This document shows positions 34,491-42,513 of a stretch of DNA of 64,000 bases, one piece after another. A program made the position numbers and the translations under genes. Numbering within the stretch: position 1 is the first letter of the stretch; each line of letters starts with the position of its first letter. The notes beneath the pieces were generated by a model, which had not been told where the DNA came from, made no database searches, and saw only the letters and a list, made by a program, of their open reading frames with translations. The DNA comes from Paenibacillus sp. BJ-4 (GTDB taxonomy: Bacteria; Bacillota; Bacilli; Paenibacillales; Paenibacillaceae): the NCBI RefSeq assembly GCF_020404765.1, contig NZ_JAIVEM010000004.1, forward strand, positions 1 to 64,000, written 5' to 3'.

Positions 34491-34748
34491 AACGTCGAAA
34501 CTTGCTTCTTCTACGCGCCCCAGACGCTATGTTTCACGGAATAGATCACGGTTTAGAACACCGTATAACGATGGCTCAGCCACGAAAAATACGAATGATC
34601 TTGCATCACTCGCGACTGAGCCCTAACAGGCACGAGTATGCCACATTATATACAAAAAAAGGAGGATACAGAACAGGTTGAAATGGTCCGAAGAAAACAG
34701 GCTTCATATCGTTGGCATAGACGCGACAGATGGATATTTCCCAATATT

Positions 34749-34800
34749 AAAAAAAGGATGTTTCCAACCTGATTACAGGGCTGTGAAACATCCTTTTTTT
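34749..34800 (-). terminator. Terminator of the NlpC/P60 gene
   Basis: A 16-bp stem (34749-34764 with 34785-34800) ends in seven A on one side and seven T on the other. It can stop transcription in both directions; on the minus strand it follows the NlpC/P60 gene by 28 bp. Confidence 0.88.
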
Positions 34801-34828
34801 GATGCAGCTTTTTAACTGTTGCGATGCT

Positions 34829-35998
34829 TTATTGAATTACGCTGCCCCCGAACAGAAAACGGTCCTGCCAAGCTTTGCTGAAATCGGTAACTTTAACACC
34901 GCCACCCGCTACAGAAAACGTATGAAGAAGCTTGTTGTCTCCCAAATATACAGCAACGTGCGTAATCGTTTGGGAGGAATTGTCCAGGGACGTGTACGCC
35001 CCGGAAGAAGCATTATAATTGGTAAAGAAGAGCAAATCGCCACGTTTGAGCGTAGTCATGTCGGTATTCGGCTGACTGTTTTGTTTGATCCACTCACCCT
35101 GTGAACGAGAATCTGCCGGAAGCTGGATACCTACAGCCTGACGGAAAATTTGGCGGGTAAATGCAGAGCAATCAAAAGTAGCCGTACTATTACGATCAGA
35201 ACCATATTCATAGGGTGTCCCGAGGTAAGTCATACCTGTGTTAATAACCTGTTCGATTGCAGCCGCTGCATCGCCGGAAGGCAAGCTAACCGTCGACGCA
35301 GAAGACGCTACCGCAGGCAGAGCAGTAGGATCCGAAGCAGGTGCCTCTGAAGAAGCCACAGGCTGCTCCACAATAATGCCCTCACCAATACGAATATATT
35401 GTGGAGATGAGCTGACATAGCCTGTAGTACCATCAGTCGTGGTAACCTTGAACCAATAAGAGTTACTTGGATCGGTAATTGTAACGACATCCCCTGTATT
35501 CAAATAGCCCAAAATCTCGGAAGAAGTGGATGCCTCCGCCCGCAAACGAACGGACGTTTGAATCGTAGCTTTCGTTTGACCGGCAGAACTATTCACTGAG
35601 GCTGAAGCCTCTTTAGTTGAAACGTTGTTTTTAACTGATTCTGTGACTTCCGGTTTGCGGCTGGCAGACGGGATGACAGTAGCAGCGACGCTGGTAGCGC
35701 CAACTTTTATGTACTTGTCGGAGCTGCTCGTGTATCCGGTAACTCCACCAGAAGTCTTGACCTTATACCAATAGCTGTTTGTTTTCTCTAATACCGTTAC
35801 GGCCTCTCCCTGCTTCATAAAGCTGACGACATCCCCTGTCGTCGAAGGATTGGATCTGAGCTTTACAGCCGCTTGAATAACCGCCTTCTGGCCTGTGGAT
35901 GCTGTCGATGCCGCTGCGTCAACCTGACCCGGCGATATGTGAATTGCTGCCAATAGCGCGGCTGACGTCATGAGCGTTCCCATCACGCGTCTTCTCAA
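34829..35998 (-). CDS. Secreted SH3b-SH3b-NlpC/P60 peptidoglycan endopeptidase
   Basis: A 389-residue exported protein. Signal peptide (about 1-29, ending VDAAAS), bacterial SH3 domain 1 (about 38-100), Ser/Thr/Val linker, SH3 domain 2 (about 143-205), Ser/Ala/Pro linker, then an NlpC/P60 domain (about 245-389). Catalytic Cys is in TFDCSAFTRQIF, His in ITHVAVYLG, and a third residue in KLLHTF. Such enzymes cut gamma-D-Glu-diaminopimelate stem-peptide bonds, and the SH3 domains bind the wall. Length and order match Bacillus LytE/CwlS-like hydrolases with SH3 in place of LysM. Confidence 0.92.
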   Translation of the reverse strand: MRRRVMGTLMTSAALLAAIHISPGQVDAAASTASTGQKAVIQAAVKLRSNPSTTGDVVSFMKQGEAVTVLEKTNSYWYKVKTSGGVTGYTSSSDKYIKVGATSVAATVIPSASRKPEVTESVKNNVSTKEASASVNSSAGQTKATIQTSVRLRAEASTSSEILGYLNTGDVVTITDPSNSYWFKVTTTDGTTGYVSSSPQYIRIGEGIIVEQPVASSEAPASDPTALPAVASSASTVSLPSGDAAAAIEQVINTGMTYLGTPYEYGSDRNSTATFDCSAFTRQIFRQAVGIQLPADSRSQGEWIKQNSQPNTDMTTLKRGDLLFFTNYNASSGAYTSLDNSSQTITHVAVYLGDNKLLHTFSVAGGGVKVTDFSKAWQDRFLFGGSVIQ

Positions 35999-36188
35999 TG
36001 TTGCACCTCCTGGCTGTTTTTACAAATTTGAAGAGCTGTCCAATTCCGACCAATATAGCCGGACATGCCTTCATTATAGTAAAAGCAGCAGGAAGAGAGA
36101 TATAATCCAAAAGTCACAAAAGAGAACGCATCCACTCTTTATATATAGGTCTAAAGTCTCTTTTAACGTTAACTATTTAATAATTAAA

Positions 36189-37058
36189 CTATAATTTGGG
36201 TTCCACATGAACGTGGACATGCATCGTGTTATGAACCTCTTGCAAGCGTTCTTCAATTCGGTCACTGATTCGATGTCCTTCAATCAAGCTGAGTTTCGGA
36301 TTCACCTCAATGACCACATCCACCAGCGCATGATTACCGTGTACCCGTGCCTTAACGTCTCGAATCCCCTCTACTCCAGGTATATGGGCAATCGTACTCC
36401 GTAAGTCAGACAGCTCCTGCTCGTCAAATCCATCTGTCAAACTGTGTGTAGAATCTTTAAAGATATCCCATGCCGTCTTACATATAATAAATCCTACCGC
36501 GATCGCCGCAACAGTATCGAGCCATGGCAATCCGAACTGTGCGCCGATAATACCTACCGCTGCTCCGACACTGACTAGCGCATCTGACAGATTATCCTTA
36601 GCCGCCGCCTGCAAAGCCTTATTGTTAATCTGCCGGGCCAGTCTGCTATTGTAGAGGTACACTCCCAACATAATAACTGCACAAATCACTGCTACACCTG
36701 CGGAGATGATATCCGGTGTTTGCTTTCCACCCTTAAAAATACTCCCGATTCCATCAATAAGCACCTGAAGACCGACGACAGCCATAATAAAGGACGCCAG
36801 CAGCGCTGCGATCGTTTCTGCCCGAAAATGTCCGTAGGCATGATCAGAATCCGGCGGTTTCTGGGATATTCTCAGGCCAATGAGCACGGCAACAGACACT
36901 ACAATATCGGTGACATTGTTAAAACCATCGGCCAGCAACGCGCTGGAAGCAAAAATATATCCACTAATCAGCTTGAATCCGGACAGCAAAAGGTAAGCGC
37001 CAATGCTCACCCACGCCCCTCGCTCACCTTTTCGTATTTCATCATAAACATTTACCAC
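36189..37058 (-). CDS. Cation diffusion facilitator family transporter
   Basis: A 289-residue CDF antiporter that would export Zn2+, Mn2+, Fe2+ or similar against protons. Six membrane helices are visible. The metal-site residues appear as SSALLADGFNNVTD in helix 2 (D and N in place of the more usual HxxxD) and SDALVSVGAAVG in helix 5. A cytoplasmic ferredoxin-like C-terminal domain has HGNHALVDVVIEV. The D-GFNN-D pattern resembles manganese-type members. The start is taken at GTG 37058, with AAGGAG eleven bases upstream; the longer frame has no such site. Confidence 0.85.
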   Translation of the reverse strand: MVNVYDEIRKGERGAWVSIGAYLLLSGFKLISGYIFASSALLADGFNNVTDIVVSVAVLIGLRISQKPPDSDHAYGHFRAETIAALLASFIMAVVGLQVLIDGIGSIFKGGKQTPDIISAGVAVICAVIMLGVYLYNSRLARQINNKALQAAAKDNLSDALVSVGAAVGIIGAQFGLPWLDTVAAIAVGFIICKTAWDIFKDSTHSLTDGFDEQELSDLRSTIAHIPGVEGIRDVKARVHGNHALVDVVIEVNPKLSLIEGHRISDRIEERLQEVHNTMHVHVHVEPKL

Positions 37059-37381
37059 AACGGAGGACACTCCTTCAAAAGCAACTGTTAGTTTCAGCAT
37101 AGCAGACGATCTTTGTGTGGGTCTACAGAAACAGTCTTTCCTCTCCGCACCGCTGTAGAGGCAACGAAAAAGTATTGCCGAGCCCCATTCCTGTAGGGGT
37201 TGCAAAACATTTTTTCCTTCGTGCAAAAAACAGGCTCTGCGCTCCCAATCCGCCCTATGCTCGTGTTATTATTGTTGCCCTTGTCCCTTCTTTTAAAAAC
37301 GTATAAAATGAGGACACAGCCGCGTTGTTCTTCAATCAGCATGATTGACATGAATCTGGCGGCAACAGGAGGAATTTATTC
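37059..37381. other. Divergent intergenic region (323 bp)
   Basis: Between the CDF gene and a small rightward gene. The only signal I can support is the promoter at 37281-37309. Apparent frames on the minus strand here lack ribosome binding sites. Confidence 0.5.
37281..37309 (+). promoter_or_regulatory. Promoter of the small basic protein gene
   Basis: TTGTCC (37281-37286) and TAAAAT (37304-37309) with a 17-bp spacer, about 70 bp before the ATG at 37382. Confidence 0.55.
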
Positions 37382-37567
37382 ATGAGCGATGCCAATGAAC
37401 CACGTAAAATTAATCTTGCAGATGCCATTAAGGAAAAACTGGCACAAAAAAAACAGCAGTCCGGGGCTTCACAGCAGGGCGGCTTTCAAGGCGGTTCCAC
37501 CAAAACATTGAAAAGCCAAAATACGAAGAAGCCGAACAACCAACGCCGTCGTACAGGCGGATCATAA
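37382..37567 (+). CDS. Small basic Gln/Gly/Ser-rich protein
   Basis: A 61-residue protein. A short helix (NLADAIKEKLAQKKQQ) is followed by a Gly/Gln-rich stretch and a Lys/Arg/Asn tail ending in RRRTGGS, so it is disordered and positively charged overall. It has an excellent AGGAGG site before its ATG and a promoter upstream, which makes it a real gene. Nucleic-acid or ribosome binding is a guess from composition only; no family is recognised. Confidence 0.75.
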   Translation: MSDANEPRKINLADAIKEKLAQKKQQSGASQQGGFQGGSTKTLKSQNTKKPNNQRRRTGGS

Positions 37568-37665
37568 GCCACCCCGTTCATAGGCTGTTACGGTAACAGA
37601 GGCCTGACGAGGTAAATCTGACCTCGTTACCGGAACCGAGTTAGTTATGGACAATGGCACAAACG

Positions 37666-37716
37666 AAAAAGAGGAGCCTCCCCAGCCATATCCATGGCTC
37701 AGGGAGCTCCTCTTTC
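37666..37716 (-). terminator. Terminator of the ABC-F gene
   Basis: AAAGAGGAG...CTCCTCTTT outer stem with a GGGAG/CTCCC inner stem (about 37668-37715) followed by TTTTT on the minus strand. Confidence 0.75.
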
Positions 37717-37757
37717 GTATCTATTTGCTGAAATTAGCTGGGTTAGCTGTTAGGGTA

Positions 37758-39386
37758 TTAGCCGATTTCTACCGGATACATACGCTCACGCAATTTCGCA
37801 ATTTCTTCGCTTTCCAAGTATTCATCATAGCTCATCGTACGGTCGATTACACCGTTTGGTGTAATTTCGACGATGCGGTTCGCGATGGTTTGAATGAACT
37901 GATGGTCATGGGAAGTGAACAAAATGGTACCGTCAAAGTCGATCAGACCATTGTTCAGCGCTGTGATGGATTCCAGATCCAAGTGATTGGTTGGTTCTTC
38001 CAGCAACAGCACATTGGCGCCATTCAACATCATTTTCGCAAGCATACAGCGAACCTTTTCTCCCCCGGACAGCACGCTTGCTTTCTTAAGCGCTTCTTCA
38101 CCTGAGAAAAGCATACGTCCCAAGAAGCCACGCAGGAACGTTTCGTCCTGATCCTTTGAATATTGACGCAGCCATTCCACAAGATTCATATCCACACCTT
38201 CAAAATAGGTGGAGTTATCTTTCGGAAAATACGCCTGGCTGGTCGTAATCCCCCAGGAAAATTCGCCGTTGTCCGCTTCCAACTCGTTCATCAAGATTTG
38301 GAAAAGCGTCGTTTTAGGCAGGCCGTTCGGGCCAACGAACGCAATTTTATCCCCTTTGTTCACAACCAGACTGAACTCGTTCAGCACTTGCTCGCCTTCA
38401 ACGGTTTTACTGAGGCTATCTACGGTCAGCAGCTGCTTGCCCGCTTCACGCTCAGGCTTGAAGTTAATGAACGGATATTTACGGTTCGACGGACGGATGT
38501 CGTCCAGCGTAATTTTATCCAGTTGCTTTTTACGCGAGGTTGCCTGTTTGGACTTGGAAGCATTTGCGGAGAAACGCTGGATAAAGGCTTGCAGTTCCTT
38601 AATCTTCTCTTCCTTCTTCTTGTTGGCATCACGAGCCAGTGTAAGCGCGAGCTGGCTGGACTCATACCAGAAGTCATAGTTACCGACATACATCTGAATT
38701 TTACCGAAATCAATATCCGCAATATGCGTACATACCTTGTTCAGGAAGTGACGGTCATGGGATACGACAATAACGGTGCCTTCATAGTCCATCAGAAAGT
38801 TTTCGAGCCATTGAATGGATTCGAGATCCAAATGGTTCGTAGGCTCATCGAGCAGCAAATTGTTCGGACGACCAAACAACGCTTGTGCCAAGAGAACGCG
38901 TACCTTATCGTTGCCGCTCATCTCAGCCATCTTTTTATCATGCAGATCACGCGGAATACCGAGGCCGATCAGCAATGCGGCCGCATCCGGCTCGGCATCC
39001 CAGCCGTTCAGCTCTGCAAATTCGCCTTCCAGCTCACCAGCGCGCAAACCGTCTGCTTCAGAAAACTCAGCTTTAGCGTACAGCGCATCCTTTTCCTTCA
39101 TGATCTCATACAGGCGCGTGTGACCCATAATAACGGTTTCCAGAACAGGGAATTCATCGTATTCATAATGGTTCTGCTTGAGCACTGCCATCCGTTCGCC
39201 CGGTGTCATGTGGACCTCGCCTGAATTGGCTTCGATTTCACCGGAAAGAATTTTCAAAAAAGTGGATTTGCCCGCGCCATTCGCCCCAATCAGGCCGTAG
39301 CAGTTCCCAGGAGTAAATTTGATATTTACGTCTTCAAAAAGTGGGCGTTTACCATAACGAAGCGTTACGCCGCTTGTACTGATCAT
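37758..39386 (-). CDS. ABC-F family ATPase (YkpA/YbiT-like) with degenerate second site
   Basis: A 542-residue cytoplasmic ABC-F protein with two nucleotide-binding domains and no membrane part; members act on the ribosome E site. Domain 1 is standard: Walker A GANGAGKST, signature MSGNDKVR (a variant of LSGGE) and Walker B LLLDEPTNHLD. A charged linker lies at about 245-315. Domain 2 departs from consensus: Walker A reads GPNGLPKTT (Pro where Gly is usual) and Walker B LLLEEPTNHLD (Glu for the first Asp), while LSGGEKVR is intact. The sequence type resembles YkpA/YbiT, so housekeeping translation rather than antibiotic resistance is likely. Confidence 0.9.
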   Translation of the reverse strand: MISTSGVTLRYGKRPLFEDVNIKFTPGNCYGLIGANGAGKSTFLKILSGEIEANSGEVHMTPGERMAVLKQNHYEYDEFPVLETVIMGHTRLYEIMKEKDALYAKAEFSEADGLRAGELEGEFAELNGWDAEPDAAALLIGLGIPRDLHDKKMAEMSGNDKVRVLLAQALFGRPNNLLLDEPTNHLDLESIQWLENFLMDYEGTVIVVSHDRHFLNKVCTHIADIDFGKIQMYVGNYDFWYESSQLALTLARDANKKKEEKIKELQAFIQRFSANASKSKQATSRKKQLDKITLDDIRPSNRKYPFINFKPEREAGKQLLTVDSLSKTVEGEQVLNEFSLVVNKGDKIAFVGPNGLPKTTLFQILMNELEADNGEFSWGITTSQAYFPKDNSTYFEGVDMNLVEWLRQYSKDQDETFLRGFLGRMLFSGEEALKKASVLSGGEKVRCMLAKMMLNGANVLLLEEPTNHLDLESITALNNGLIDFDGTILFTSHDHQFIQTIANRIVEITPNGVIDRTMSYDEYLESEEIAKLRERMYPVEIG

Positions 39387-39626
39387 ATAAGCATACCATC
39401 CTTATCATTAGTTAAGTGCTAAACACAAAATTACCGACGGCAATAGTATAACACACAAAAGATCGGATTCGAACCGTAGTATAAGTAGAATACCTCCAGA
39501 ACATCAGGTCATATCTTAAAATAAAATAAAAAATGCTTCTGTCTCCACAATTGTCACCCCTGACAAATACGCGGACCAGAACCATTTTCTTGTTTTTAAA
39601 CTCGATACCGCCAGAAGCCAGAACTG

Positions 39627-40406
39627 TCAGGAAACACCGACACCCATCGGAATGAGATACATTCCCGCCTCGTCGTCCTGTCTTACAACGACCTCCACAC
39701 CATAGACGGCTTGAATCAGCTCGGATGTTACAACCTTTGCGGGCGGGCCGTTTGCTATGATCCGTCCTTCCTTCATAGCGATCATCACGTCGCTATACCG
39801 AATAGCCTGATTAATATCATGCAGCACCATCACGATGGTCAGACCGTGCTCCTGATTTAGCTGCCGGATAAGCTCCAAAATCTCAAGCTGGTAATACATA
39901 TCCAGATAAGTAGTTGGCTCGTCCAAAAATAAAATCGGCGTTCGCTGTGCCAAGGCCATCGCAATCCATACGCGCTGTCGTTCTCCCCCTGAAAGCTGAT
40001 CCAGCGTACGTGTTCTGCGTTCCTCCAGGTTGGTACAGGCCATCGCCCATTCAACTGCTTCCTCGTCCTCGTCCCGGTTGCCTGTGAACATATGCTTATG
40101 AGGCAGTCTTCCAAAGCTGACGAGCTTCTCTACCGTCAAGTCCGATGGCGCCTCATTTTGCTGGTGAACCACCGCTAATTGACGGGCCAATTCCTTGGGC
40201 TTATAGCGAGCAAGCTCCTTGCCGTCCAAAACTACTTGTCCCAACCGGGGAACCGCATTGTTGGACATTACACTAAGCAGCGTCGATTTGCCGCAACCAT
40301 TGGGACCAATAATAGTGGTAATCTGTCCCGGTTCAATCACAGCATTAATGGCGTGTAGACGATCCGTTTTGCGGTCGTATGAAAAGGTAATATCCTTAAT
40401 GTCCAT
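39627..40406 (-). CDS. Iron/heme ABC importer, ATP-binding subunit
   Basis: A 259-residue FecE/FhuC-type ATPase. Walker A is GPNGCGKST, the Q-loop VHQQNEAPSD, the signature LSGGERQRVWIA, Walker B ILFLDEPTTYLD and the switch His is in VMVLHDINQA. It energises the FecCD-type permease whose gene overlaps its start by 11 bp. It is the last gene of the leftward NEAT heme operon, so heme or a siderophore is the cargo; heme is favoured by the NEAT genes. Confidence 0.92.
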   Translation of the reverse strand: MDIKDITFSYDRKTDRLHAINAVIEPGQITTIIGPNGCGKSTLLSVMSNNAVPRLGQVVLDGKELARYKPKELARQLAVVHQQNEAPSDLTVEKLVSFGRLPHKHMFTGNRDEDEEAVEWAMACTNLEERRTRTLDQLSGGERQRVWIAMALAQRTPILFLDEPTTYLDMYYQLEILELIRQLNQEHGLTIVMVLHDINQAIRYSDVMIAMKEGRIIANGPPAKVVTSELIQAVYGVEVVVRQDDEAGMYLIPMGVGVS

Positions 40407-41379
40407 AGGTGCGATCCGCCTTTCTGATCAGGAATATCAGGAACGGTCCACCAATGACGGCCATAATAATAGAAGCCGGAATTTCATTGGGAGCAAGCAC
40501 CGTTCGCCCCAGTGTATCCGCAAGCAGCAACAGCAAGCCGCCGCATAAGGCAGAGAACGGAATCAGCCACTTATGATCCGAGCCAACCAGGTAGCGGGCA
40601 CAATGCGGAACGAGCAGGCCGATAAAGGCGATAACTCCTGCGATGGCTGTAGCCGTTGCTGCCAGCAGCACGGCAATGACGGAAATCAAAAGTCGTGCGC
40701 GCGTCACATTGAATCCGAGGTTTTTAGCCGTTTTATCCTGAAGGGACAAGAAATTACACCAGGAAAACACGAGCATGGCCAAAATCAACCCAATTCCGCC
40801 GTAGCTCACGATCACCTCAACATCAACCCATTTTTTCATGGACAGGGTAGAGGTAGTGACCTGATTAATGCTGGTAACCGCATAACTTCCCCGATAGTTA
40901 AACGACTGCCCCAGACCGGAAAAAATGGCATTCACAGCAACCCCGATCAAGATCAGGCGAATCGGGTGCAGACCTGATTTCCAAGAAAATCCGTAGACCA
41001 TCAGGCAGGCCAGCGCGCCGCCTATAAAAGAAAAGAACGGCATCCAGAAATAAAGCGCCGGAAAGATCGTCACCGCAATCAGCGAGATCAATGCCGCTCC
41101 CGAAGAAATGCCGATAACCCCGGCATCTGCCAGCGGATTTTTCATGACAGCTTGCAGCAAGACGCCCGCCACTGCAAGAGCTGCTCCAGCCATCACAGCC
41201 ACAATAATTCTCGGTAATCTCAAATCCTTAACCACATTGACCTGCTCATCTGTCCCTGTCCACAAACCTGTAACCAATTGATCCAAGTTGACCTTGAGAC
41301 TGCCCGTCATCGCCGAATACAAAATGACGCCGATGAGCAGGACGATCACAATGATAATGCTCCAACCTTTTTTTGACAT
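40396..41379 (-). CDS. Iron/heme ABC importer, FecCD-type permease
   Basis: A 327-residue permease of the BtuC/FecCD family with about nine or ten membrane helices. Typical blocks are LRLPRIIVAVMAGAALAVAGVLLQAVMKNPLADAGVIGISSGA near the N-terminus and GVIAFIGLLVPHCARYLVG toward the C-terminus. It forms a homodimeric channel with the ATPase encoded downstream. AAGGAAG precedes the ATG, and the substrate-binding gene ends 14 bp upstream, so the three are one transcript. Confidence 0.93.
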   Translation of the reverse strand: MSKKGWSIIIVIVLLIGVILYSAMTGSLKVNLDQLVTGLWTGTDEQVNVVKDLRLPRIIVAVMAGAALAVAGVLLQAVMKNPLADAGVIGISSGAALISLIAVTIFPALYFWMPFFSFIGGALACLMVYGFSWKSGLHPIRLILIGVAVNAIFSGLGQSFNYRGSYAVTSINQVTTSTLSMKKWVDVEVIVSYGGIGLILAMLVFSWCNFLSLQDKTAKNLGFNVTRARLLISVIAVLLAATATAIAGVIAFIGLLVPHCARYLVGSDHKWLIPFSALCGGLLLLLADTLGRTVLAPNEIPASIIMAVIGGPFLIFLIRKADRTYGH

Positions 41380-41393
41380 GTCATCAGCTTCCT

Positions 41394-42353
41394 TTAGTTC
41401 GAAGGGTACATCATCTTCATCAACTCATCCAGCGCCGAGCTGGCAGCCAGATTGCCTGTGGTGCCAAACAGCGGCTCAGGCAGATCGTAGACGTGTCCAT
41501 TTTTCACAGCGTTAAAATGCTTCCAGATGTCGTTGGTTTTGAACTCATCGTCGAACATTTTGACCACCTCATCCGGCATCCCGTGCGCGGCGCGCAATAT
41601 AATATCTGGATTGGACTGCTGCAAGGCTTCCGTATTGTGAGCAATATACTCAACCTTCTGATCTTGGACTACATTCGTCCCGCCTGCAATTTTGACCAGA
41701 TCGCCAATATAGGAATGCTCAGTAGCCACCAGATAACTTCCCGGTACCCCCAGCAAAATCAGGACTTTAGGAGATTTCTTTCCCTTGATTTTCTGTTGAA
41801 CCTCGGCTACTTTGGCATCCAAAGCTCCATTCATCTCTTTTGCCTTATCGGCTTTATCAAACCTGTCTCCCAGCTTTTGGATTTCCTTTTGCATATTCGC
41901 AAGGCTTTCAAAATTCAAGAATTCAGCATTGATGTTCAAGTCCTTAAACTTGGGCTCCAGATCATATTTAAGCGTCGTGACCGATAATACATCTGTCGGC
42001 TTCAGTGACATCACTTTTTCCATATCAGGGCTCATCGGATTACCCACATCAGGGACATCCTTGTATCGGTCAGGCAGTGCTTTTGTACTTGTCGGCTTGC
42101 CTGCCAAATCCAAACCCAGTGCATCCGTAATTTCTGTAATGGCTACCGTAGTCGCAACAATACGCGGGGTTTGGGCTTTATCATCAGACGACTTTCCTGC
42201 GGTCTCAGACGTCGCTGACGATTTCGAACCATTGCTACTGCTCGGTTCGGCCTCTGCTCCTCCCGAGCATCCGGCGAGCAACAAGATTAGAATACCGATC
42301 AACATGTAAAAGCAGAATGATTTGCCTTGTGCAAAAGCTGTATAGCGTTTCAT
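41394..42353 (-). CDS. Heme/iron-binding ABC lipoprotein, IsdE-like
   Basis: A 319-residue class III periplasmic-type binding protein anchored as a lipoprotein. The lipobox LLAGCSGG is preceded by a hydrophobic helix. A Ser-rich tether follows, then the bilobal binding fold (PRIVATTVAITEITDALG...DVLSVTTLKYD...LLGVPGSYLVATEHSYIGDLVKIAGG). The pattern and the NEAT neighbours point to heme, as for IsdE. The ATG at 42353 has GAGGTG six bases upstream. A hairpin separates it from the nine-NEAT gene, so its level may be set by readthrough or processing. Confidence 0.9.
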   Translation of the reverse strand: MKRYTAFAQGKSFCFYMLIGILILLLAGCSGGAEAEPSSSNGSKSSATSETAGKSSDDKAQTPRIVATTVAITEITDALGLDLAGKPTSTKALPDRYKDVPDVGNPMSPDMEKVMSLKPTDVLSVTTLKYDLEPKFKDLNINAEFLNFESLANMQKEIQKLGDRFDKADKAKEMNGALDAKVAEVQQKIKGKKSPKVLILLGVPGSYLVATEHSYIGDLVKIAGGTNVVQDQKVEYIAHNTEALQQSNPDIILRAAHGMPDEVVKMFDDEFKTNDIWKHFNAVKNGHVYDLPEPLFGTTGNLAASSALDELMKMMYPSN

Positions 42354-42416
42354 GAAAATCAAATCACCTCAATTCAAAATATTAGAGAGAACAGCATAAG
42401 CCCCAGCTTTTTCGGG

Positions 42417-42467
42417 TATGTAAATGCTGACAAGTCTTGATGCCAGGCACCAAGACTTGCTTACATA
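42417..42467 (-). other. Intercistronic hairpin between the nine-NEAT gene and the binding-protein gene
   Basis: CAAGTCTTG/CAAGACTTG (42431-42439 with 42451-42459) plus an outer TATGTAA/TTACATA arm (42417-42423 with 42461-42467). No strong T run follows on the minus strand, so it is more likely a partial terminator or an mRNA-stabilising structure than a full stop. Confidence 0.6.
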
Positions 42468-42513
42468 CAAATTTTACTGTTTATTGGAGTTTCATTGATG
42501 TTGTAGCCTGAAT

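Larger units (their letters stand above)
34414..34828. other. Intergenic region (415 bp) upstream of DUF948
   Basis: It holds the SigB promoter at 34465-34490, a minus-strand TATAAT near 34640 that could be a second start, and the terminator of the NlpC/P60 gene at 34749-34800. A plus-strand frame at 34457-34681 has no ribosome site and is not believed. Confidence 0.6.

Noticed and set aside
34457..34681. A 74-codon plus-strand frame upstream of the DUF948 gene
   Set aside because: No ribosome binding site, basic random-looking composition, and it covers the promoter of the minus-strand gene.
38163..39224. A 353-codon plus-strand frame opposite the ABC-F gene
   Set aside because: It is the exact antisense of a clear ABC-F ATPase, has no ribosome site and no recognisable domain.
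39540..39600. Terminator after the leftward heme operon
   Set aside because: TTGTCA-CCCC-TGACAA can form a small hairpin, but no T run follows on the minus strand, so I do not call it.
41373..41987. A 204-codon plus-strand frame opposite the IsdE-like gene
   Set aside because: Antisense shadow of the binding-protein gene, without a ribosome site.
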